From NCBI GenBank assembly GCA_002308795.1, contig DBVV01000115.1, positions 6,187 to 27,570 of the forward strand: a stretch of 21,384 nt of DNA, read 5' to 3'. This DNA comes from Mageeibacillus sp. UBA1255 (GTDB lineage Bacteria > Bacillota > Clostridia > UBA1212 > UBA1255). The first letter of the stretch is position 1, and each line of letters starts with the position of its first letter. A program made the translations under genes and the position numbers. Of this stretch, positions 1 to 7,517 are shown piece by piece. The notes under the pieces are model-generated. The model did no database searches, had not been told where the DNA came from, and saw only the letters and a list, made by a program, of their open reading frames with translations.

Positions 1-50
1 GCAAGTGGGCGAACCGGATGATGACAAATGAATAATGGACAATGGAGAAT

Positions 51-290
51 TGTGGCCGTATCGATGAGGTGGAATGTACAGCCGCAATTCTGCTTTTGGC
101 CATTTGTGGCCGTACAGGCGAGGTAGAAAGTACGGCCGCAATTCCGCTTTTGGCCATTTGTGGCCGTATCGATGAGGTGAAAAATACGGCCGCGATTCCG
201 CCTTTGCTCATTTGTGGCCGTATCGATGAGGCAAAAAGTACGGCCGCAATTCCGCCTTTGGTCATTTGTGGCCGTATCAGGCAGGCATAA
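51..290 (+). repeat. 54-bp tandem repeat, about 4.4 copies, each able to form a hairpin
   Basis: Four full units lie at 51-104, 105-158, 159-212 and 213-266, followed by a partial fifth from 267. Each unit has a left arm TGTGGCCGTA, a 16-nt variable spacer (61-76, 115-130, 169-184, 223-238) and a right arm TACGGCCGCAATT. The arms are complementary over 10-13 positions, with one T/G position that becomes a U-G wobble only when the + strand is transcribed. The arms are nearly invariant (unit 1 has a single A in the right arm) while the spacer varies, so the structure rather than a protein seems to be kept. One + frame (42-290) stays open because 54 is divisible by 3, giving an 18-residue repeat CGRIDEVxxTAAIPPLxI, but no ribosome binding site precedes it. 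Function is unknown; it could be a minisatellite, a transcript-end structure of an upstream gene, or a protein-binding array. Confidence 0.9.
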
Positions 291-365
291 AAGACTGAGC
301 TGCGGGCGCCGAACCGAGTTTGACAGCGGAAGCATTAAAACCATTGTCCCGGGCAGCCGCGAAAA
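291..365. other. Intergenic spacer without a recognisable gene
   Basis: Between the tandem repeat and the promoter-proximal direct repeat I see no ORF with a ribosome binding site, no tRNA-like fold and no terminator. The first 50 bases of the window also contain only short reading frames that end at stops near 19-35; any of these could be the tail of a gene lying to the left, but that cannot be decided here. Confidence 0.5.
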
Positions 366-410
366 CGGGAGAAGAGCCGTTTAGTAACGGGAGTAGAGCC
401 CCTTTAGTAA
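366..410 (+). repeat. Imperfect 22/23-bp direct repeat upstream of the promoter (candidate operator)
   Basis: Copy 1 (366-387) and copy 2 (388-410) are adjacent and share CGGGAGwAGAGCC followed by TTTAGTAA; copy 2 has one extra C in the middle. The second copy ends 6 bp before the -35 box at 417. A 12-bp part of it, GGGAGTAGAGCC, recurs on the minus strand at 21361-21372 at nearly the same distance from another -35 box. Position and recurrence suggest an activator or upstream-binding site; no regulator gene is visible in the window. Confidence 0.55.
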
Positions 411-416
411 AGCAAA

Positions 417-446
417 TTGCAATCCGGCACTATAAGATGGTATAAT
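417..446 (+). promoter_or_regulatory. Sigma-A type promoter for the glycosidase operon
   Basis: A -35 box TTGCAA (417-422) is separated by 18 bp from a perfect -10 box TATAAT (441-446). Transcription would start near 453, about 25 bp before the chosen start codon at 478, so the leader is short and contains little beyond the ribosome binding site GGAGGA at 465-470. Confidence 0.7.
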
Positions 447-477
447 AATTACATCTATCCAGATGGAGGAAAGCGAA

Positions 478-1926
478 ATGCGATTATTGAAGGAAAAAAT
501 GCCGTTGATCACGGCTTTAGCGCTGGTGTTTATCCTTGTATTTACGCTGGCGTTGACCCCGGGATGCAGCACAGGAGGAGATAACGTGAACGATCAACAA
601 TCCGATCCAAAACGCGATAAAACTGCGACAGCGGAAGAGATCGCCGCAGCAAACCAGAGCGCACAACGCAATATGCTATTGATAGGGTGCTGGATACCGC
701 CGCGTCAGCATCAGATGAAGACGGCAGAGGACGCAAACGCCCGCATGGCCGAGCTGAAAGCATCAGGGCTCAACTGCATTTCCACACACCACTCGGATCT
801 TGGAAACCTGAAATTCCTGAACAGAGTGCTTGACGCCGCACAAGAAAACGACGTAAAGGTGATCATTGAACTTGTCCCGGACATCTCCAAAAACGGGATC
901 AAGCAGAACCTCGCATTCGTTCGCAAAACGATGGACCATCCTGCGGTCATAGGATACGACCTGCTGGACGAACCGGGCGAATCGGCAGCAGAAGGGCTGA
1001 AGAGCGAATTTGACCAGATAAGAGAGCTCACCGGAGACAGCAAGATACTGATGATCAATATGCTGCCGAATTACGGACCACAGGCCGCCATGGCTCCCGT
1101 ACCGGCCGAAGGACTCACGTGGTACCAGACGTACCTTGACACGTTCCTGAAAACAGGAACGGAAGCATTGTCCTTCGACTTTTATCCGTACTCGGCGAAT
1201 CCCGCAGGAGACGCTGCTTCACTGTGCAGGATGATGGAAAACCTCTCCGACATTGCCTACATGTCACAGAAATACGACGTTCCTGCGTGGGGATTCGTGC
1301 AGGATTCTTCATGGAACGGGATGCGGGCGCCGAGCGACAGCGAACTTTTGCTGATATCACATCTCCACCTGATCTTCGGGCTTGAAAGCTATTCATACTT
1401 CCTTTACGCCGATACGTCCAACGGAGCGGAAGGCGATTTCCTGGGAATGCTGCGCTGGGACAATACTCTGAGCGAAGTCTATTACCGCGTTCAGCGGAAC
1501 AACGCTCACATCGGAGGCATGGGATACCGGTTCCTTTCATATAAATTAAAAGGATTCTTAACGGATAAGCTGGGGCGTCTGGGATACCCGGAAGCGATCC
1601 ATAAATCATTCAGATTAAAAGCAGATGACAGACTCAAGAGCATTGACACCGACCTCGATACGCTGGTCGGAGTGTTTGAGGGACGCACGGAGGCGGAAAA
1701 TATTGCCCGCGGCTACGCGACCGACAATGCGGAAAAAGGTTATTACGTGCTCAACTACGACCTTTACAATAAAAACACGGTAACGCTGAATTTTAAAGAA
1801 TCGACGCCTTACACCGTGTGGGGTCCCGACGGTATCGAAGCGATGGGCAATGCAAAATCTGTAACTGTCGAGATCGATCCGTGCGACGCGCGTTTCGTGG
1901 AACTGCGCACGTTTTTTGCAGAATGA
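478..1926 (+). CDS. Lipoprotein with glycoside-hydrolase-like TIM barrel
   Basis: A 482-residue secreted lipoprotein. The start at 478 is chosen because GGAGGA (465-470) sits 7 nt before it; the in-frame ATG at 463 overlaps that ribosome binding site. Residues 1-29 form a lipoprotein signal peptide ending LTPG before Cys30. The rest has the look of a clan-A (beta/alpha)8 glycosidase: the strand-4-like motif GYDLLDEPGE places a candidate acid/base at Glu165, followed by SFDFYPYS and PAWGFVQDSSW strands, and a helix LISHLHLIFGLESYSYF. I cannot identify a convincing nucleophile Glu on the strand-7 segment. The C-terminal 90 residues look like a small beta domain (NYDLYNKNTVTLNF). It precedes a rhamnosidase gene by 49 bp and probably shares its mRNA. 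It could be an active glycosidase or a glycan-binding protein with a dead barrel; the family is not named with certainty. Confidence 0.75.
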   Translation: MRLLKEKMPLITALALVFILVFTLALTPGCSTGGDNVNDQQSDPKRDKTATAEEIAAANQSAQRNMLLIGCWIPPRQHQMKTAEDANARMAELKASGLNCISTHHSDLGNLKFLNRVLDAAQENDVKVIIELVPDISKNGIKQNLAFVRKTMDHPAVIGYDLLDEPGESAAEGLKSEFDQIRELTGDSKILMINMLPNYGPQAAMAPVPAEGLTWYQTYLDTFLKTGTEALSFDFYPYSANPAGDAASLCRMMENLSDIAYMSQKYDVPAWGFVQDSSWNGMRAPSDSELLLISHLHLIFGLESYSYFLYADTSNGAEGDFLGMLRWDNTLSEVYYRVQRNNAHIGGMGYRFLSYKLKGFLTDKLGRLGYPEAIHKSFRLKADDRLKSIDTDLDTLVGVFEGRTEAENIARGYATDNAEKGYYVLNYDLYNKNTVTLNFKESTPYTVWGPDGIEAMGNAKSVTVEIDPCDARFVELRTFFAE

Positions 1927-1975
1927 TCATCAGGCTCCAAAGCCAGAATGATATACGAAAGCAAGGTGGAAAAGT

Positions 1976-4900
1976 ATGGATAATAAGCTGTTCAGAATCA
2001 TTGCAGCGCTGATTGCCGTAGTTTTGCTGAATTCCTTTTTTGCAGTAAACTACGCTCCGGCGTCTTTTGTTTTTGCTGCTGATAAAGGAGGTACCGCCGT
2101 GACCGTAACACCATTCCAGACTTCATCAAGATACGATCTTGGTATCGACGCAAACGACGTCCGCATAGGCTGGAGGATCTCGTCCTCTTTGAGAGGATTC
2201 CTCCAAAAAGCATATAGAGTAGAAGTGATCGACGCAGGATCGAACGCTGCGGTATGGGACAGCGGCTGGGTCGAGAGCGAAGCGCAGACCGGTATCCGCC
2301 CGGAAGGACTCAGACCCGAGACCGTTTATAAATACAGGGTCAACGTCAGATCGGCGGACGGGAGCGAGTCCGGGTTCAGCGAAACAAAAACGTTCGAAAC
2401 GGCACCTGCGAGCGTTGACGGCGCGTGGCTGAATTCGCCGAAGCTGCTTAGAAAATCATTCGAACTGGAGCAGGACAGAAATAATATTGACCGCGCACGC
2501 TGCTATTTCAGCTCGGCCGGATGGATGGAACTCAGGCTGAACGGTAATAAAGTCGGAGATCTTGTGCTGAGCCCGAAAAAATCCGTACGTGACCTTGTAA
2601 CGTACTACAACACTTACGACGTGACGGATATGCTCTTAAACGGTGAAAACGTGATCGGAGCGTACGTCAGCGCCGGTGCGGACGGCGGCCACAGCCTTGC
2701 CGGAATGCTGCGCATATATTATAAAGACGGAAGCACTCAGACTGTCGCTACCGGGAAAGACTGGCGCTCGTGCAGTTCGTCCGAGATCACCCGCGAAAAC
2801 TACCAGAACGGCGAAGATATCGACGCTTCAAAAATAACAGGCTGGGACAGGCCGGGGTTCGAAGAAGATAAAAAATGGGTCGGCGTACAGGGATCCGCAA
2901 TATCGGTTTCGGACGGTAAACTCGTGCTGGGCAGCAACGCCGGAACGTTCACGTCATATGAAAATTTCTCGGGAGATTACGAGATCGAAACAGTACTGAC
3001 GGTAAAGCAAGGCGTTGCCGCACTCGAATTCGGTGCAAAGAGCGGTGTATCCTCCCCTTGTATGTGGCAGGTGACCGGCAGCGCTCTTCGCATCCACTAC
3101 CCGGGCTGGACAAAGATCGAGACGCCATCCGCTAAGATCAGTTCGGGAAAACCGGTTACAATGAAACTGGAGATCAGAGGAAACGTTGTCACCACTTATA
3201 TTGACGGCAATAAACTGCGCAGCGATACCATGGGAAGCGGCGAAACGGCCGGAACTCTGGGCATACGCTCAGCACTGAACGAAGCGTCTGAATTTGACCG
3301 CATAACCGTTACACAAAACGGAGAAGTGATCTGGGAAGACAATTTCGACACGATGGACAGTTCCAAATGGAACTACCCCGCCTCGCCCGTACTTCGTCCC
3401 GCCGTTTCAGGCACGAAGATCATCGAAGAATTCAAGCCTGTTTCGGTAACGAAAGTCGGGAAAGCTTACATATTAGATTTCGGGCAGAACATGTCCGGGT
3501 TCGTGCGGCTCACAACGAAGGGCGAAAAAGGTACCAAGTATCTGATCGAATACTCCGAGCTGCTTGATAAAGACGGCGATATATTTGCAAACACCACGGC
3601 ACACTATCCGAAATCCACTTATAAATTGTCCGGCGGGGACGACACGTTTGAACCGCGGTTTTTCTACACAGGATTCAGGTATATAAAAGTAACGACGCCG
3701 GGTGGCAATGAACCGGATCCGAATGATTTCACCGCCTGCTTCGTCAGCGACGACCTTGACCAGACCGGATTTTTTGAGTCTGACAACGACAGGCTCAACA
3801 GTGTTTTCCACATGTTCCTGATGTCCGCGCGCTCGAATCTGGTGGGCAACTACACCGATTGTCCGCAGCGTGAGAAAAACGGCTGGACAGGCGACGCTTC
3901 GGTTTCAAAAGAGGCCGATGCGCTCGTGCTGGGCGACTGGTCAACCGCAGACGCGTTCCTTGACACCATGCTCATGAATATAAAAAAAGATGGGCGTCCG
4001 CAGATCGTCGTGCCCACCGTCAGCACCGGAGAAAGCGGTGCGCAGTTCGATATCACCTGGGCGTCTGCATACTTCGAATTTCCTTATCAGCTGTACAGAT
4101 ACACAGGCGACACGGTATACATCCGCCGCTCTTACGAAGCGCTTCAGAATGTGTTCGCTTACGCACGCTCTCTCGGAAAAGGAGAACTGATCGTGACGCA
4201 TAACGTGTACGGAGACTGGGTGGGTTATGACAATCAGAACGGGAAGATCGACCGCGGCTTCCTTTCTGCGATCTATCTTTACTATTGCGGCTCGCTGCTT
4301 AGCGAAATGATGGACGTCATAAATGAACCGCACGGTGAGCTGACGTCATACCTGAACGATATGAAAGCGGCGCTCATAGAAAGATACTACAAAAACGGAT
4401 TCTACAGCACCGAGGCGCAAACGTCGAACGCTCTGCCGCTAGCGCTCGGGCTTGCCACGGAAGATCAGCGAAGTGCGGTTCTGAAGGCGCTTCTGGACGC
4501 ATCTGAGAAAAACGGCCGCACCCTGCGCACAGGCGTTCTGGGCACCAAGGCCGTGTACGATGCGCTCAGCGACGCGAACGCTCACAAACTGCTGCTGGAT
4601 ATGACGGTATCACACGAAAAATGCTCGTTCGGATATATGCTTGACAACGGCGCCACGACGCTCTGGGAGTACTGGGACAGGGCGTGCGAGACGTTCAATT
4701 CCAATCATCCGCAGGGGCTCGCCTACTTCGACTCGCAGAATCACGTGATGCTCGGAGGAGGTGCCGCCACGTGGATGCTGGAAGGCCTCGGAGGCATAAG
4801 GAACGCAGCGCCAGGATTCAGGACCGTTTCGCTCCGGCCCGGTATCGAGAGCGGCCTTTCGGAAGTTTCGTCGCATATAGATACGCTCCCGGGGACGTAC

Positions 4901-5275
4901 GTTTCGAACTGGAAATACGTTAAAGGAATACTCACGTGGGACGTGGAGATCCCAGCCGGTTGCACCGCCACGGTAACGATCCCGCTAAAGGGTCTCAGAA
5001 ATCTCACCGAGTCAGGCGCCAATATCCTGAAGCGGGACGGCGAAGGCATCAGTTATGCCGGTACGGGCGAGGACGGTTCGCTGATCTATAAAGTCGGGAG
5101 CGGTCAATACCATTTCGTTGCCGGCGGCGAGCCTGTTTCGGACGGTAACGGCCATTCTTCGGGCGGCAATGCCACCTGGCTCCGTCCCCTTTTCTTCGTG
5201 CTCGCGGGCGTCGCGGTCCTCAGCGCAGCGGCTGCGGCTGTGGTGATCGTAAGGAACCGCAAGAAAAGCAAATGA
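1976..5275 (+). CDS. Secreted, membrane-anchored GH78 alpha-L-rhamnosidase with inserted beta-sandwich module
   Basis: A 1099-residue enzyme expected to cleave terminal alpha-L-rhamnose from glycans or plant glycosides outside the cell. AAGGTGG (1963-1969) precedes the ATG. A signal peptide spans about residues 1-35. The GH78 plan follows: N-terminal Fn3-like domain (about 42-143), a beta domain (about 150-300), an extra module (about 303-462), another beta domain, the (alpha/alpha)6 barrel (about 600-940) and a C-terminal beta domain. DCPQREKNGWTGD holds the likely general acid Glu633, and TTLWEYWD the likely base Glu898, matching the family's ExxGW and WEYW patterns. The inserted module (FSGDYEIETVL...GEVIWEDNFD) resembles concanavalin-like carbohydrate-binding folds; in known GH78 enzymes CBM67 is inserted in this way, but identity with CBM67 is not shown. 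Residues about 1069-1091 are a transmembrane helix followed by RNRKKSK, so the enzyme stays on the outer face of the membrane. Confidence 0.92.
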   Translation: MDNKLFRIIAALIAVVLLNSFFAVNYAPASFVFAADKGGTAVTVTPFQTSSRYDLGIDANDVRIGWRISSSLRGFLQKAYRVEVIDAGSNAAVWDSGWVESEAQTGIRPEGLRPETVYKYRVNVRSADGSESGFSETKTFETAPASVDGAWLNSPKLLRKSFELEQDRNNIDRARCYFSSAGWMELRLNGNKVGDLVLSPKKSVRDLVTYYNTYDVTDMLLNGENVIGAYVSAGADGGHSLAGMLRIYYKDGSTQTVATGKDWRSCSSSEITRENYQNGEDIDASKITGWDRPGFEEDKKWVGVQGSAISVSDGKLVLGSNAGTFTSYENFSGDYEIETVLTVKQGVAALEFGAKSGVSSPCMWQVTGSALRIHYPGWTKIETPSAKISSGKPVTMKLEIRGNVVTTYIDGNKLRSDTMGSGETAGTLGIRSALNEASEFDRITVTQNGEVIWEDNFDTMDSSKWNYPASPVLRPAVSGTKIIEEFKPVSVTKVGKAYILDFGQNMSGFVRLTTKGEKGTKYLIEYSELLDKDGDIFANTTAHYPKSTYKLSGGDDTFEPRFFYTGFRYIKVTTPGGNEPDPNDFTACFVSDDLDQTGFFESDNDRLNSVFHMFLMSARSNLVGNYTDCPQREKNGWTGDASVSKEADALVLGDWSTADAFLDTMLMNIKKDGRPQIVVPTVSTGESGAQFDITWASAYFEFPYQLYRYTGDTVYIRRSYEALQNVFAYARSLGKGELIVTHNVYGDWVGYDNQNGKIDRGFLSAIYLYYCGSLLSEMMDVINEPHGELTSYLNDMKAALIERYYKNGFYSTEAQTSNALPLALGLATEDQRSAVLKALLDASEKNGRTLRTGVLGTKAVYDALSDANAHKLLLDMTVSHEKCSFGYMLDNGATTLWEYWDRACETFNSNHPQGLAYFDSQNHVMLGGGAATWMLEGLGGIRNAAPGFRTVSLRPGIESGLSEVSSHIDTLPGTYVSNWKYVKGILTWDVEIPAGCTATVTIPLKGLRNLTESGANILKRDGEGISYAGTGEDGSLIYKVGSGQYHFVAGGEPVSDGNGHSSGGNATWLRPLFFVLAGVAVLSAAAAAVVIVRNRKKSK

Positions 5276-5284
5276 CCGTATTTA

Positions 5285-5307
5285 CGAAGGCCTTCGAGAT
5301 AATTATC
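5285..5307. promoter_or_regulatory. Two adjacent perfect palindromes upstream of the isomerase promoter
   Basis: CGAAGGCCTTCG (5285-5296) and GATAATTATC (5298-5307) lie between the rhamnosidase stop and the -35 box at 5322, and a partial copy of the second (GATAATTTT) follows at 5310. No T-run follows the first, so it is a poor terminator. Their place directly upstream of a promoter makes them candidate binding sites for a sugar-responsive regulator; this is inference. Confidence 0.35.
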
Positions 5308-5321
5308 AAGATAATTTTCAC

Positions 5322-5350
5322 TTGAATTGACGGGCCGTACAGATTATAAT
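5322..5350 (+). promoter_or_regulatory. Sigma-A promoter for the isomerase-dehydrogenase pair
   Basis: TTGAAT (5322-5327), a 17-bp spacer and TATAAT (5345-5350). The -35 lies within TTTCACTTGAATT, a 13-mer also found at the SRP RNA promoter. Transcription would start near 5357. Confidence 0.8.
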
Positions 5351-5363
5351 TCGAATGTATTGA

Positions 5364-5383
5364 CCGCGGAGGAAGAACCGCGG
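5364..5383 (+). promoter_or_regulatory. 5' leader hairpin CCGCGG-N8-CCGCGG
   Basis: Two CCGCGG arms (5364-5369, 5378-5383) flank the purine loop AGGAAGAA. The hairpin would sit at the very 5' end of the mRNA, a few bases after the predicted start point and just before the ribosome binding site AAGGAG (5389-5394). It could stabilise the mRNA 5' end. Because CCGCGG is itself palindromic, other pairings are possible. Confidence 0.5.
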
Positions 5384-5406
5384 ATCCGAAAGGAGAAATT
5401 GACCAT

Positions 5407-6234
5407 ATGAAACTTATGACCGGTCTGCAGCTATATAGCGTACGCGAAGAACTTGCAGCGGATTTCGAAGGAACTATGAGGTTCGTTGCCGAATGCGGCT
5501 ACGAAGGAGTGGAATTTGCCGGGCTTTACGGAAAAAGCGCGAAAGAAGTGAAGGCTATCACGGATGAACTCGGACTTGATCCGATATCCGCACACGTTTC
5601 CCTTGCGGAATTCCTCGCTGATATGGAGGGGTCGCTGAAAACGTATAAAGAGATAGGCTGCAAATATCTTGTCATCCCCTACCTGCCGGAAGAATACCGC
5701 CCTGAAGCAGGTAATTTCGCCGAAACGCTTAAAATCATGGAATATATCGGTGAAAAGGTGACCGAAGCCGGATTCACGCTGCTTTATCACAATCACGATT
5801 TCGAGTTTACGAAGATCGACGGCGAATATTACCTCGACACGATCTACCGCAAGATCAGCCCGGATCTGCTCAAGACCGAGCTCGATACGTGCTGGGTGAA
5901 CGTAGGCGGCGAGGATCCCGCGGCGTACGTGCGTAAATATTCAGGCAGAGCGCCGGTAGTGCATCTCAAGGATTTCTTTATGCGCGGACGCCAGAAGGAA
6001 GGGCTGTACGAACTCATCGGCATCGATAAAAAAGTTGAGGATAAGGGCGAGAATTTCGGATTCAGGCCAATAGGCCACGGTATGCAGAACGTGCCCGAGC
6101 TCCTCGCCGCATCGGTCGATGCAGGCGCCGAGTGGGTGATCGTCGAGCAGGACCGCCCGGCTGCAGGTGACAATGCTCTCGATTCAGTGAAAGCGAGTGC
6201 AGATTATCTTAAGACGCAGGGCCTTATGCAGTAA
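5407..6234 (+). CDS. Sugar-phosphate isomerase/epimerase-like TIM barrel protein
   Basis: A 275-residue cytoplasmic protein of the xylose isomerase-like/AP endonuclease 2 TIM-barrel superfamily (relatives include IolE and hydroxypyruvate isomerase). It has no signal peptide. The metal-site pattern is visible: HNHDFEF (His128, His130), ELDTCW (Glu158, Asp160), VVHLKDF (His186) and VEQDRP (Glu247). The length is typical of the superfamily. AAGGAG at 5389-5394 is about 12 nt from the ATG, a longer spacing than usual. It is followed after 40 bp by a Gfo/Idh/MocA dehydrogenase, a pairing common in inositol and ketosugar pathways and in oxidative deglycosylation systems. The exact substrate cannot be told from sequence. 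Confidence 0.88.
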   Translation: MKLMTGLQLYSVREELAADFEGTMRFVAECGYEGVEFAGLYGKSAKEVKAITDELGLDPISAHVSLAEFLADMEGSLKTYKEIGCKYLVIPYLPEEYRPEAGNFAETLKIMEYIGEKVTEAGFTLLYHNHDFEFTKIDGEYYLDTIYRKISPDLLKTELDTCWVNVGGEDPAAYVRKYSGRAPVVHLKDFFMRGRQKEGLYELIGIDKKVEDKGENFGFRPIGHGMQNVPELLAASVDAGAEWVIVEQDRPAAGDNALDSVKASADYLKTQGLMQ

Positions 6235-6274
6235 TTTAAGATCATATCAGATACAAATAAATCGGAGGTAAATC

Positions 6275-7429
6275 ATGGCTAATTCATCTATTCTTGACGA
6301 ATTCAAAACCACACATTTTGCAGAAGAAAAAATCGACACGAACCGCAAACTCAAGGTCGGTATCATCGGTACCGGCTGGATCGCCGACGCACACATGAAC
6401 AGCTACCTTAAGCAGCCCGACGTCGAGATCGTTGCCTACGCCGACCTCATCCCCGGAAAAGCGGAAGCTTTTATGAAAAAATGGAAGCAGGAAGGCCGCG
6501 TATATTTGTCCGGCGACGAACTGATCGACAACGAGCCCGATATTGACGCCGTAAGCGTCTGCACCTATAACTGCCAGCACGCCGAGCCCACGATTTACGC
6601 CCTCAAGCACGGCGTAAACGTACTTCTTGAAAAGCCCATGTGCGTCACTCTCGACGAAGCCATCGAGATCCGCAAAGCTGAAAAAGAGAGCGGAAAAGTG
6701 CTTTCTATCGGCTTCCAGCCCCGCTTCGACGAGAACATGAAGATGATCAAGCGCATCGTTGAATCCGGCACGCTCGGTAAGATCTACTACATCCAGACCG
6801 GCGGCGGACGCAGACGCGGTATCCCCACCCCGTTCGGAACATCGTTCATCGCTAAAGACACGGGCGGAATCGGCGCTCTGGGCGACATCGGCTGCTACTC
6901 TCTGGATATGGTCCTTAACGCTATCGGCTATCCGAAGCCGCTCACCGTTACCGGTTATAAATCCGCATACTTCGGAACGAACCCGAAATACATGCCGTGC
7001 AAAGAATACGCTGAGGCATTCGGCGTTGACGACTTCGCTGCCGGTTTCGTCCGCCTCGAAGGAGACATCGTGCTCGACTTCAGGATCGCGTGGGCAATGC
7101 ATCTCGACACTCCCGGCGACACCATCATTATGGGTACCGAAGGCTCGCTGCGCATTCCTTCGACCGACTGCTGGAACGGCAGCGTAGGCGGGGCAATGAC
7201 GATCTACCACGATCTTTGCGGCACCCAGACTCAGACGACCGTACCGATCCTTCGCACCGGCGCAGACCTGTTTGACCTCAAGATCCGCTCCTTCCTCGAC
7301 GCGGTCAAATTCAACCGTCCCGCGCCCGTACCCTCCAGCCAGATCATCTACAACCAGGCGATCCTGGACGGTATCTGCCGCTCAGCCGAACTCGGTCACG
7401 AGATCAAGATCGAGATCCCCGAGATCTGA
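6275..7429 (+). CDS. Gfo/Idh/MocA family NAD(P)-dependent oxidoreductase
   Basis: A 384-residue cytoplasmic dehydrogenase. The first 26 residues precede the Rossmann strand VGIIGTGWIADAH (nucleotide-binding GTGWIA at 32-37). The family's EKP motif is at 119-121 with Lys120 as the expected catalytic lysine, and the C-terminal substrate domain contains GGIGALGDIGCYSLD. In many family members the corresponding motif is D(I/V)GxHxxD, so Tyr stands where a His often does; this may change the substrate or chemistry. The ribosome binding site is CGGAGG shortly before the ATG. It forms a unit with the isomerase-like gene and ends at a strong terminator. Likely role: oxidation or reduction of a sugar hydroxyl, perhaps at C3, for the partner to act on; this is inferred. 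Confidence 0.9.
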   Translation: MANSSILDEFKTTHFAEEKIDTNRKLKVGIIGTGWIADAHMNSYLKQPDVEIVAYADLIPGKAEAFMKKWKQEGRVYLSGDELIDNEPDIDAVSVCTYNCQHAEPTIYALKHGVNVLLEKPMCVTLDEAIEIRKAEKESGKVLSIGFQPRFDENMKMIKRIVESGTLGKIYYIQTGGGRRRGIPTPFGTSFIAKDTGGIGALGDIGCYSLDMVLNAIGYPKPLTVTGYKSAYFGTNPKYMPCKEYAEAFGVDDFAAGFVRLEGDIVLDFRIAWAMHLDTPGDTIIMGTEGSLRIPSTDCWNGSVGGAMTIYHDLCGTQTQTTVPILRTGADLFDLKIRSFLDAVKFNRPAPVPSSQIIYNQAILDGICRSAELGHEIKIEIPEI

Positions 7430-7460
7430 TACTGACGACTTTCGGATCAATGCAATGATC

Positions 7461-7496
7461 AATACGGGCCGCGAATAAAAACCGGCCCGTATTTTT
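7461..7496 (+). terminator. Rho-independent terminator after the dehydrogenase gene
   Basis: A perfect 11-bp stem, AATACGGGCCG (7461-7471) with CGGCCCGTATT (7483-7493), encloses an 11-nt A-rich loop and runs into TTT. It lies 31 bp after the dehydrogenase stop and separates the sugar genes from the next + strand gene. Confidence 0.92.
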
Positions 7497-7517
7497 AAAA
7501 TCCGGCAGCATACTGTT

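Noticed and set aside
42..290. 82-codon frame with an 18-residue repeat as a protein gene
   Set aside because: No ribosome binding site. The frame is open only because the 54-bp unit is a multiple of 3, and unit differences are mostly amino-acid changing while the hairpin arms are kept.
51..290. CRISPR array
   Set aside because: Units are contiguous 54-bp copies similar along their whole length; there are no unique spacers of constant size between identical repeats and no cas genes.
5285..5296. Terminator after the rhamnosidase gene
   Set aside because: The CGAAGGCCTTCG palindrome has no loop of useful size and no T-run after it.
6284..7210. 308-codon minus-strand frame opposite the dehydrogenase
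   Set aside because: It mirrors the codon pattern of a well-supported + strand gene and has no family features.
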